In this document: positions 7,110 through 12,781 of the stretch, in pieces | Numbering within the stretch: the stretch's first letter is position 1 | Layout of the letters: each line of letters opens with the position of its first letter | From: ZC4RG20 sp964553875 | GTDB taxonomy: Bacteria; Pseudomonadota; Gammaproteobacteria; Steroidobacterales; Rariloculaceae | Assembly: GCA_964553875.1 (NCBI GenBank) | Contig: CAZKNH010000119.1 | Coordinates: forward strand, 1-12,781 | Reading direction: 5' to 3' | Length of the DNA stretch: 12,781 nt | Translations under genes and position numbers: made by a program | Notes under the pieces: model-generated | What the model was told of the DNA's origin: nothing | The model's database searches: none | What the model saw: the letters and a program-made list of their open reading frames with translations, nothing else

Positions 7110-7877
7110 TCACTCGAGGAAGAAGCCCATCTTCACGCCCGCGAGCTGGATCACGTCGTTGTCCTCGAGCTTGCGGGCCTGCTCGCCGATCTTCGAGCCG
7201 TTGACGAGCGGGTAATCGCCTTCCCGGCCGCTCTCGACGTGCACGATGAAGTAACCCTCCGCGCGACGCGTGATCGCCGCGACCTGAACGCCGGGGCGTC
7301 CGAGCGTCGTCAGCGCCTTCGTCAACGTGAGCTCGCGCCCTGCGAAGGAGCCGGAGAGCACTTGCAGCTTCGCGAGCGGCAGCGGCACCGACGACGGATC
7401 GATGTCCTGCGTGATCGTCGACGAGAGGCTCGCTGTACGCATGGCGGGCCTCGTCTCCGGCGGCGAATGCGGTACCCGCGCGGCCGCCTCCTCGGTCGCG
7501 CGTGCGGCCTTCGCGAGCTGCCTCTGCATCTGCCCGCTCGGCTCGATGACCATGGTCTTCTCGAACTCGTCGTCGACGGCCTGCTCGACGCGGTCATCGA
7601 TGTAGCGCAGCTGATGATGCCCGATGGTAATGATGTCTCCGTGCTGGAGAGCGTGTTTCTTGATCAGTTTGCCGTTGACGTACGTGCCGTTCGTGCTGTT
7701 CAGGTCCTCGAGGAACGAGTCGTTGAGGATGTTGATCAGCAACGAGTGATGGCCGCTGACGGCCGCGTTGTCGATGCGGATATCGTTGTCCGGCAGGCGG
7801 CCGACCGTGTAACGCTCCTTGGTCATGTTGTATTCGGCCAAGGTTTGGCCATCCAGACTAAGGATCAAACGTGGCAT
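7110..7877 (-). CDS. tandem FHA-domain protein (phosphothreonine-binding)
   Basis: FHA domains bind phosphothreonine peptides and act downstream of Ser/Thr kinases. The 255-residue product has a canonical N-terminal FHA domain (about 4-93) with Gly26-Arg27, the SGHH motif at 41-44 and the STNGTYVNG loop at 61-69. A linker follows (about 94-165), containing EKTMVI around Thr108. A second, degenerate FHA-like fold (about 168-255) keeps LGRPG (192-196) and LVNG (224-227) but lacks the SxxH and NG-T-xxN signature, so it probably does not bind phosphothreonine in the standard way. There is no signal peptide or membrane segment. The gene starts 15 nt after the PP2C phosphatase stop, with a GGGAC sequence serving as a possible ribosome binding site, so the two form an operon. 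The partner kinase is not in the window. Confidence 0.9.
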   Translation of the reverse strand: MPRLILSLDGQTLAEYNMTKERYTVGRLPDNDIRIDNAAVSGHHSLLINILNDSFLEDLNSTNGTYVNGKLIKKHALQHGDIITIGHHQLRYIDDRVEQAVDDEFEKTMVIEPSGQMQRQLAKAARATEEAAARVPHSPPETRPAMRTASLSSTITQDIDPSSVPLPLAKLQVLSGSFAGRELTLTKALTTLGRPGVQVAAITRRAEGYFIVHVESGREGDYPLVNGSKIGEQARKLEDNDVIQLAGVKMGFFLE

Positions 7878-7892
7878 GGCTGTCGTCCCGGT

Positions 7893-8717
7893 TCATCGAA
7901 ATAGGCTGCGAAACTTCCCCAGCAGGCCTGCGTCCGCCGGGAAGCTGTCGATCACGTGTACGAGCCCGACCGAAACATTGTCTCGCCCGCCGTTGTCGTT
8001 CGTCAGCTTGATGAGCTGCTCGGCGATCGTTTCGACGTCGTTCTCGAACGTGCTGATCGTCAAGTGTATGTCTTCGTCCTCGACCATGTCGGGGAGACCG
8101 TCGGAGCAGAGCAGAAAGTAATCGCCGCGCTCGACCTCGACCTCCTGGACCTCGACCTCCACGGTCGCCTCGACACCCAGCGCCCGCGTCACGTAGTTGC
8201 GGTTCGTCGAGCGCTGGGCCTCCTCGGGGGAGTAGAACCCGCGATCGACCAGCTCCTGGAGCAGCGAGTGGTCCATCGTGATCTGCTCGAATTTCGTGCC
8301 TCGGAGCCGATACAGGCGCGAGTCGCCGACGTGGGCGACCGATGCGCGATTATCGTAGAAGAGGCAGGCCACGAGCGTGGTGCCCATGCCTTCGCACTGC
8401 GGCTGCGTCTGAGCGGTCTGGTTGATGATCTTGTTCGCGCGTGCGACGGCATCGCGAAGCGCGATCGTCTGCCGCATCAGCCCCGTCTCCGGCTCGATGT
8501 CGTTGCGCTTCTCGCGTTTGCACGCCTCCGTTACCAGATCGACGATCGTCTTCACGGCGATGCCGCTCGCGACTTCCCCGGCGTTGTATCCGCCCATCCC
8601 GTCGGCCAGGACCCAGAGGCCGATGTCGGGGGCGGCGGCGATCGCATCCTCGTTGTGGTCACGCACGCGGCCGACGTCGGTCATCTCGACGTGGGCGAAT
8701 TTCCCGCGGAGACTCAT
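7893..8717 (-). CDS. PP2C-family protein serine/threonine phosphatase (Stp-like)
   Basis: This is a metal-dependent phosphatase expected to reverse Ser/Thr kinase action in the cytoplasm. Counting from ATG 8717, the 274-residue product carries the whole set of PP2C motifs: RDHNED (Glu23-Asp24), ADGMGG (Asp39-Gly40), GMGTTLV (110-116), HVGDSRLYRL (129-138), the NYVTRALG segment (174-181), CSDGL (Asp206) and GRDNVSV (Asp246), so the metal ligands look intact. A Val-Glu-rich strand, VEVEVQEVEVE, covers 186-196 and reflects a small in-frame DNA repeat. The frame is open to another ATG at 8777, which would add 20 basic residues and overlap the stop of the upstream small ORF. I prefer 8717 because family members begin shortly before the TDVGxxRxxNED block, but neither start has a good Shine-Dalgarno. 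It is followed closely by the FHA gene. Confidence 0.93.
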   Translation of the reverse strand: MSLRGKFAHVEMTDVGRVRDHNEDAIAAAPDIGLWVLADGMGGYNAGEVASGIAVKTIVDLVTEACKREKRNDIEPETGLMRQTIALRDAVARANKIINQTAQTQPQCEGMGTTLVACLFYDNRASVAHVGDSRLYRLRGTKFEQITMDHSLLQELVDRGFYSPEEAQRSTNRNYVTRALGVEATVEVEVQEVEVERGDYFLLCSDGLPDMVEDEDIHLTISTFENDVETIAEQLIKLTNDNGGRDNVSVGLVHVIDSFPADAGLLGKFRSLFR

Positions 8718-8767
8718 GTCTGCGTATCGGCCGAACGGCGAGAACGTCCGGTTACGCGAACGGAAAC

Positions 8768-8950
8768 TCAGGCGCATCGAGCAGCGGCATCGTGCATCGC
8801 TCGCGCCGTCGCGGCGCCGGGATAACGGTCGGCCGGAATCTTCGCGAGCGCCACGTCGGCGATCGCACGGACCGCATGGGACAAACCGCCTCGGCCTAAG
8901 CCGAAACGTCCATGCGGCGTGTTCGTGACCACGAACATCGAATCTGTCAT
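8768..8950 (-). CDS. 60-residue ORF resembling the end of a Ser/Thr kinase C-lobe (small gene or remnant)
   Basis: This ORF starts at ATG 8950, about 7 nt after a GGGGA that could serve as ribosome binding site. It ends 10 nt inside the longest possible reading of the PP2C frame (ATGCGCCTGA). I do not recognise it as a named family. Its second half, ALAKIPADRYPGAATARAMHDAA (in two parts, ALAKIPADRYP then GAATARAMHDAA, about residues 34-56), resembles kinase subdomain XI, where the pattern ALAKxPxxRY is usual and Arg is nearly invariant. The first half shows no kinase motif, and an in-frame TAA lies about 14 codons upstream, so no larger kinase is read into it. It could be a relic of a lost kinase, a real small protein, or a chance ORF. 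Position ahead of PP2C-FHA makes the relic idea reasonable. Confidence 0.4.
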   Translation of the reverse strand: MTDSMFVVTNTPHGRFGLGRGGLSHAVRAIADVALAKIPADRYPGAATARAMHDAAARCA

Positions 8951-8991
8951 CGAGCGTCCCCGGTAGGGCGGTTCAGCAGCTGGAAAAGGTT

Positions 8992-9020
8992 AACATAGGG
9001 GGTGAATAAGTCCGTGTGCC
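8992..9020 (-). promoter_or_regulatory. weak candidate promoter for the PP2C-FHA operon
   Basis: On the minus strand, GGCACA (plus 9015-9020) and TATGTT (plus 8992-8997) are 17 nt apart, with the small ORF starting about 40 nt further on. The -10 matches four of six consensus bases and the -35 only three, so this is a tentative call. Confidence 0.3.
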
Positions 9021-9269
9021 CGTTCACGTTTCGCCGTCGAGGCGATTGCGAGATCACGCGAAAGCGAGCCGCGCACGATCGTCACGTGCGCCCGCGAGGC
9101 GTGCACCGCTCCGGCCGTTCGGGCAGCCCCTCGGCTTCACCGCGTTCGAGAGCAGAATCATACATAATCGTCGCGGACGTGATATCCCTGCTCACGACGC
9201 TCGGGCCGTGCTCGGAGTGGAATCCGCGCGGTTCGGCCGTCATCCGGCCCCGGCCCCGTTGCGATCCGC

Positions 9270-9275
9270 TATGCT
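9270..9275 (+). promoter_or_regulatory. -10-like box placed for a leaderless radA transcript
   Basis: TATGCT (four of six -10 consensus bases) ends 6 nt before the radA ATG at 9282, and no Shine-Dalgarno stands between them. The usual distance from -10 box to transcription start would put +1 at or next to the A of the ATG. No good -35 box is present 16-18 nt upstream (GC-rich GGCCCC), which weakens the call. Confidence 0.4.
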
Positions 9276-9281
9276 GCGCGC

Positions 9282-10640
9282 ATGGCGAAAGTCAGGTCCG
9301 TCTACGTCTGCGAAGCGTGCGGCGCGCAGCAGCCGAAATGGCAGGGGCAATGCCCCGATTGCGGCGCATGGAACTCGCTCGTCGAGTCCGCTCCGTCCGA
9401 TCGTCGTGCGGCACGTGCCGAGCGTGCGCAGTACGCGGGACGCGTCGAGCTCGCACGGCTCGATACGCTCGAGGCCGGAAGCGTCGAGCGGCTTGAGAGC
9501 GGGCTCGGCGAGCTCGACCGCGTCCTCGGCGGCGGCCTCGTGCCGGGATCCGTCGTATTGATCGGCGGCGACCCCGGCATCGGCAAGTCGACGCTGCTGC
9601 TCGAGGCCGTCGCGAACCTCGCGGCGAGCCGCGACGTCTGCTACGTGACGGGCGAGGAGTCGCTCGATCAGATTGCGCTCAGGGCGAGACGCCTCGGCGT
9701 CGGCAACGCGCCGGTGCAGCTCATCGCCGAGACCTGCGTCGAGGCGATCCTCGCCCGGCTCGACGCGGCGCCGCCGGCCGTGCTCGTGATCGACTCGATT
9801 CAGACGCTCTACAGCGACGCGCTCGAGTCGGCGCCGGGCTCGGTGACGCAGCTTCGCGAGGCGACCGCGCAGCTCGTGCGCTTCGCGAAGACCCGTCGAG
9901 TCGCGACGCTGCTCGTCGGGCACGTGACGAAGGAGGGCACGCTTGCCGGCCCGCGCGTGCTCGAGCACATGGTCGACGCGGTGCTCTATTTCGAGAGCGA
10001 GGCGGGCAGCCGCTTCAGGATCGTGCGGACCGTGAAGAACAGGTTCGGGGCGGCGAACGAGCTCGGCTTCTTCGTGATGGGCGAGGAGGGGTTCAAGGAG
10101 GTCAAGAACCCCTCCGCGATCTTCCTCGCGCGCCGCGCCGAGCCCGTGCCGGGCAGCGTGACGCTGGTGAGCCGCGAAGGCTCGCGGCCGATACTCGTCG
10201 AGGTGCAGGCGCTCGTCGACCAGAGCCTGTCGGGACATCCGCGCAGGCTCGCGCAGGGCTTCGATCCGCAGCGCCTGGGGCTCCTGCTCGCGGTGCTGCA
10301 TCGACACTGCGGGATCGGCATCGGCGACTGCGACGTCTACGCGAACGTCGTCGGCGGGCTCAGGGTGACTGAAACGGCGTCCGACCTCGCGGTCGTGCTC
10401 GCGGTGCTGTCGAGCTTCAGGGAGCGGCCGCTGTCGGAAGGCCTCGCGGTGTTCGGCGAGATCGGTCTCACGGGCGAGATTCGCCCGGTGCCGTACGGCG
10501 AGGAGCGCGTCGCGGAGGCGGAAAAGCACGGCTTTCGCCGCGTCGTCATTCCGAAGGCGAACCGGCCGCGCCGCTCGGGGCTCGACGTCGTCGCCGTCGA
10601 CAAGCTCGTCGACGCGCTCGACGCGCTCTTCGACGGTTGA
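9282..10640 (+). CDS. radA: DNA repair and recombination protein RadA (Sms)
   Basis: RadA is a RecA-related hexameric ATPase that drives branch migration and processing of recombination intermediates. The 452-residue product has the family order. The N-terminal zinc finger has Cys10, Cys13, Cys24 and Cys27. The ATPase core has Walker A GGDPGIGKST (Lys102) and Walker B AVLVIDSIQTLY. The RadA-specific KNRFG motif is at 252-256, and a Lon-protease-like C-terminal domain follows (from about 270), which contains VYANVVGGLRVTETASDLAV. The length matches E. coli (460). No Shine-Dalgarno precedes the ATG; a -10-like box 6 nt upstream suggests a leaderless message. It stands alone, divergent from the PP2C operon and convergent with corB (36-nt gap, no visible terminator). 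Confidence 0.96.
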   Translation: MAKVRSVYVCEACGAQQPKWQGQCPDCGAWNSLVESAPSDRRAARAERAQYAGRVELARLDTLEAGSVERLESGLGELDRVLGGGLVPGSVVLIGGDPGIGKSTLLLEAVANLAASRDVCYVTGEESLDQIALRARRLGVGNAPVQLIAETCVEAILARLDAAPPAVLVIDSIQTLYSDALESAPGSVTQLREATAQLVRFAKTRRVATLLVGHVTKEGTLAGPRVLEHMVDAVLYFESEAGSRFRIVRTVKNRFGAANELGFFVMGEEGFKEVKNPSAIFLARRAEPVPGSVTLVSREGSRPILVEVQALVDQSLSGHPRRLAQGFDPQRLGLLLAVLHRHCGIGIGDCDVYANVVGGLRVTETASDLAVVLAVLSSFRERPLSEGLAVFGEIGLTGEIRPVPYGEERVAEAEKHGFRRVVIPKANRPRRSGLDVVAVDKLVDALDALFDG

Positions 10641-10676
10641 CGCGACGGCGATACCTCGCGCTGACCTGCGTCTCGC

Positions 10677-11972
10677 TCAACCGTGCGCCGCGCGCAGCGG
10701 CGGCGCCGCGTCCGCGTGCGGCGTCATCACGCGGACCTGCTTGATGCCGTGCTCGGTCGTGTCGAGGATCTCGATCGGATAGCCGTTGACGACGAGCGCC
10801 GTGCCCGACGGCGGGATCGTCTCGAGCCGCTCGATGATCAGGCCGTTCAGCGTCTTCGGGCCGTCCGTCGGCAGATCCCAGTTCATGATGCGGTTCAGGC
10901 GCCGGATGTTCGCGCTCGCATCGACTAGGTAGCTGCGGTCGCTCTCTTGCGTCACGCCGACCTCGGAGAGCACGGGCTCGGAGTCGAGCTCGCCGACGAT
11001 CTCGCGCAGGATGTCCTCGGTCGTGATGAGCCCCTGCACGTCGCCGTACTCGTCGACGACGAACGCGGAGCGGCGCTTCTGTTGCTGGAAGTTCAACAGC
11101 TGCTTGTTGAGCGGCGTGCCTTCGGGGACGAAGTACGCCTCGCGCGTGTGCTCGAGCAGGCGCTGCTCGGTCAGCGTGCCTTTCGCGAGATCCGGCAGCA
11201 GCTGCCGTACCCGCACGACGCCGATGATGTTGTCGATGTCGTCTCGGTAGACCGGCAGCAGCTGGTGCTGCGCGGACTGGATCAGCGCGAGGTTCTGCTG
11301 CCAGTCCCGGTCGAGGTCGATGCCGACGATCTCCTGCCGCGGCACCATGACGTCGTCGACGGTGATCGCGTCGAGATCGAGGACGCGGAGCAGCATCCGC
11401 TGGTGACGCCGGGGCACCATCACGCCCGCCTCGGCCACGACGGTCTTGAGCTCCTCGGCGCTCAACGCCGATGGGCCGTTTGCCTCGGGCCGGAGGCCGA
11501 AAAGGCGGAGCACGCCGTTCGCGAGCAGGTTGATCAGCCAGACTGCCGGATAGGCGAGCTTCAGCAGCGGGTGGTACACGACGGCGGCCGGCATTGCGAT
11601 TTTCGCGGGATGCAACGCCGCGAGCGTCTTCGGCGCGACCTCGGCGAAGATCAGCACGACCACCGTCAGGATCATCGTGCCGGCGAGGACCGCGCTTTCG
11701 CCGCCGATCCTGAGCGCGATCATCGTCGTGATCGCGGCGGCGGCGAGATTGGCGGCATTGTTACCGAGCAGGATCAGCCCGATCAGGCGGTCGGGCCGCT
11801 CGAGAAGCCGCTCCGCGAGCCTGGCGGAACGCTGGCCGGCTCGGGCTTCGTGCCTCAGCCGATAGCGGTTGAGGCTCATCAGAGCCGTTTCGGTACTCGA
11901 GAAGAACGCGGAAAGAATCAGGAGAACGAGCAGCAGGCCGACCAGCAGCCCTAGAGGAACGTCGTCGTTCAA
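10677..11972 (-). CDS. corB: CNNM/CorC-family membrane protein (DUF21-CBS-CorC), YfjD/CorB-like
   Basis: Members of this family are inner membrane proteins linked to magnesium or cobalt export and resistance. The 431-residue product aligns from memory with E. coli YfjD/CorB (about 428). A DUF21 transmembrane region covers about 5-185, with SAFFSSTETALMSLNRYRLRH (two parts: SAFFSSTETA, LMSLNRYRLRH) and NNAANLAAAA. A CBS pair follows (about 205-325), including VDDVMVPRQEIVGIDL and VDEYGDVQGLITTEDIL. A CorC_HlyC domain (about 335-420) closes the protein. The start is TTG: it is the first start after an in-frame TAA, no later ATG or GTG precedes the first membrane segment, and GGAGG (11983-11987) stands 10 nt upstream. 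It is divergent from ffh as in E. coli, but ypjD, the usual gene between them, is absent. Confidence 0.93.
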   Translation of the reverse strand: MNDDVPLGLLVGLLLVLLILSAFFSSTETALMSLNRYRLRHEARAGQRSARLAERLLERPDRLIGLILLGNNAANLAAAAITTMIALRIGGESAVLAGTMILTVVVLIFAEVAPKTLAALHPAKIAMPAAVVYHPLLKLAYPAVWLINLLANGVLRLFGLRPEANGPSALSAEELKTVVAEAGVMVPRRHQRMLLRVLDLDAITVDDVMVPRQEIVGIDLDRDWQQNLALIQSAQHQLLPVYRDDIDNIIGVVRVRQLLPDLAKGTLTEQRLLEHTREAYFVPEGTPLNKQLLNFQQQKRRSAFVVDEYGDVQGLITTEDILREIVGELDSEPVLSEVGVTQESDRSYLVDASANIRRLNRIMNWDLPTDGPKTLNGLIIERLETIPPSGTALVVNGYPIEILDTTEHGIKQVRVMTPHADAAPPLRAAHG

Positions 11973-12001
11973 ACAGCGTGAACCTCCACGAGGTTAGCCA
12001 T
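11969..12001 (-). CDS. 10-codon leader ORF overlapping the corB start (speculative)
   Basis: ATG at 12001 opens MANLVEVHAV and stops with a TGA that shares two bases with the corB TTG (TTGA). The corB Shine-Dalgarno GGAGG lies inside its GTG-GAG-GTT codons. Its own ribosome binding site is poor (AGGA only 1-2 nt before ATG). If translated, it would couple initiation at the weak TTG to upstream translation. Chance is also possible at this length. Confidence 0.3.
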   Translation of the reverse strand: MANLVEVHAV

Positions 12002-12095
12002 GTCCTAGAGTGACCGAACGGGAAACGGGGTGTCAAGGAGGTCAATCCCGCTTCCCGCCGCGGATTTGAACGGCCAATCGGGGACGGGCGACGCC

Positions 12096-12124
12096 GGGAC
12101 AGCGTGGCGCGCCCGTGCTACGCT
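12096..12124 (+). promoter_or_regulatory. weak candidate promoter of ffh
   Basis: GGGACA (12096-12101; four of six -35 bases) and TACGCT (12119-12124; three of six -10 bases) are separated by 17 nt. The start would fall near 12131, leaving a leader of about 27 nt that contains a short hairpin, GCACT-CATC-AGTGC (12137-12150), just before the ATG. Confidence 0.35.
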
Positions 12125-12157
12125 GGCGCACCCCTCGCACTCATCAGTGCTTGAAGC

Positions 12158-12781
12158 ATGTTCGAGACTCTGAGCGAGCGCCTGACCGGCGCATTGCAGC
12201 GCGTGACCGGCCGCGGCCGGATCACCGAGGACAACATTCGCGATACCGTCAGGCAGATCCGGATGGCTCTGCTCGAGGCCGACGTCGCATTGCCGGTCGT
12301 CAAGCGGATCGTCGAACGGGTCCGCCAGCGCGCCCTCGGCGCCGAGGTCGCGCGGAGCCTCAATCCCGGCCAGACCTTCGTCAAGATCGTCCATGACGAG
12401 CTCGTGATCGTGCTCGGGCGGGACCAGGCGCCGCTCAAGCCCAAGGGCCGTCCGGCCGTGCTGCTGCTCGTGGGGCTTCAGGGCGCGGGCAAGACGACGA
12501 CGGCCGGCAAGCTCGCGAAATTCCTGTCGAACGGCTCTCCGTCCGAAGTGCTCCTCGTCAGCACGGACGTGTATCGTCCCGCCGCGCGCGAGCAGCTCGA
12601 GACGATCGCGCGCGACATCGGGGCCGGCTACGTCCGCCCCGAAGGCGATCCGCGCTCGATCGCGGTGGCCGCCCTCGACGAGGCGCGGCGTCGGGGCTCC
12701 CGCTGGCTCATCGTCGACACGGCGGGGCGGCTCCATGTCGACGACGCGATGATGGCCGAGGTCCGCGAGATCCACGCGGCC
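12158..12781 (+). CDS. ffh: signal recognition particle GTPase Ffh (5' part, cut by window end)
   Basis: Ffh binds 4.5S RNA and signal sequences of nascent membrane proteins and targets ribosomes to FtsY at the inner membrane. The visible 208 residues, open to the window edge, cover the N domain (MFETLSERLTGALQRVTGRG, then MALLEADVALPVV) and the first part of the G domain. The G1 loop is GLQGAGKTT with Lys112. DVYRPAAREQLE and the G3 motif DTAGRLHVDDAMM follow. The C-terminal M domain lies outside. The ATG gives the standard N-terminus of the family; no strong Shine-Dalgarno precedes it, and the 5-bp hairpin at 12137-12150 occupies that position. It is divergent from corB with a 185-nt gap. 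Confidence 0.96.
   Translation, partial: MFETLSERLTGALQRVTGRGRITEDNIRDTVRQIRMALLEADVALPVVKRIVERVRQRALGAEVARSLNPGQTFVKIVHDELVIVLGRDQAPLKPKGRPAVLLLVGLQGAGKTTTAGKLAKFLSNGSPSEVLLVSTDVYRPAAREQLETIARDIGAGYVRPEGDPRSIAVAALDEARRRGSRWLIVDTAGRLHVDDAMMAEVREIHAA

Larger units (their letters stand above)
8951..9281. other. gene-free divergent region between the PP2C/FHA operon and radA
   Basis: No conserved coding region or RNA gene is recognisable in these 331 nt. It holds a possible minus-strand promoter (8992-9020), a DnaA-box-like nonamer on the minus strand (TTATTCACC, plus 9001-9009), an inverted repeat CGTGA-N9-TCACG (9178-9196), an AT-richer patch (CATACATAAT, 9159-9168) and a -10-like box next to the radA start. 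Reading frames that cross it on the plus strand are overlapping shadows of radA. Confidence 0.6.

Noticed and set aside
8140..8175. Tandem CTCGACCTC-type repeat as a non-coding repeat element
   Set aside because: It is in frame within the phosphatase and encodes an alternating Val-Glu strand in a conserved part of the PP2C fold.
9002..9496. 164-codon plus-strand open frame before and into radA
   Set aside because: It overlaps the conserved radA start in another frame, is Arg-rich and has no recognisable domain.
12031..12036. Perfect minus-strand TTGACA as -35 box for corB
   Set aside because: No acceptable -10 hexamer is found 16-19 nt downstream (TCACTC at 17 nt), so it was not called as a promoter.
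12034..12041. AAGGAGGT on the plus strand as ribosome binding site of a gene before ffh
   Set aside because: No ATG, GTG or TTG follows within a suitable distance, and no conserved frame is present.

Overview
The window is a high-GC stretch (roughly two-thirds G+C by eye) of a gammaproteobacterial chromosome. The gene order tRNA-Leu, rnr, rlmB, rpsF, rpsR, membrane protein, rplI, dnaB is the one I remember from Pseudomonas and relatives. The lack of priB between rpsF and rpsR argues against an enteric bacterium. An uncultured or Xanthomonadales/Steroidobacter-like lineage would fit, but the sequence does not settle this. No insertion sequence, integrase, CRISPR array or toxin-antitoxin pair is visible, and most of the window is conserved core genome.

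Layout. Positions 1-93 hold nothing I can name. tRNA-Leu(CAG) is on the minus strand at 94-180. It shares a short divergent promoter region with rnr (RNase R), whose stop overlaps the start of rlmB (23S rRNA 2'-O-methyltransferase). A putative promoter at the end of rlmB and a structured leader precede the block rpsF (S6), rpsR (S18), a DUF2232-like membrane protein, rplI (L9) and dnaB (replicative helicase). The gap between rpsR and the membrane gene holds two strong hairpins.

On the minus strand, converging on dnaB, is a protein-phosphorylation module: a PP2C-type Ser/Thr phosphatase followed by a protein with one canonical and one degenerate FHA domain. No Ser/Thr kinase gene is present. 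A 60-codon ORF directly upstream of the phosphatase looks like the last part of a kinase C-lobe. A gene-free stretch (8951-9281) separates this module from radA on the plus strand. Convergent with radA is corB/yfjD (DUF21-CBS-CorC family), and divergent from corB is ffh, the signal recognition particle GTPase, cut by the window end.

How the genes work together. rnr/rlmB serve RNA decay and rRNA modification, rpsF/rpsR/rplI serve the ribosome, dnaB and radA serve DNA replication and recombination, and ffh serves membrane protein targeting. The least ordinary parts are the kinase-less PP2C/FHA module with its kinase-tail-like ORF, the rpsF leader, the hairpins after rpsR, and two unusual start regions (radA apparently leaderless; corB with a TTG start overlapped by a 10-codon ORF). 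I did not find a convincing new multi-gene system.
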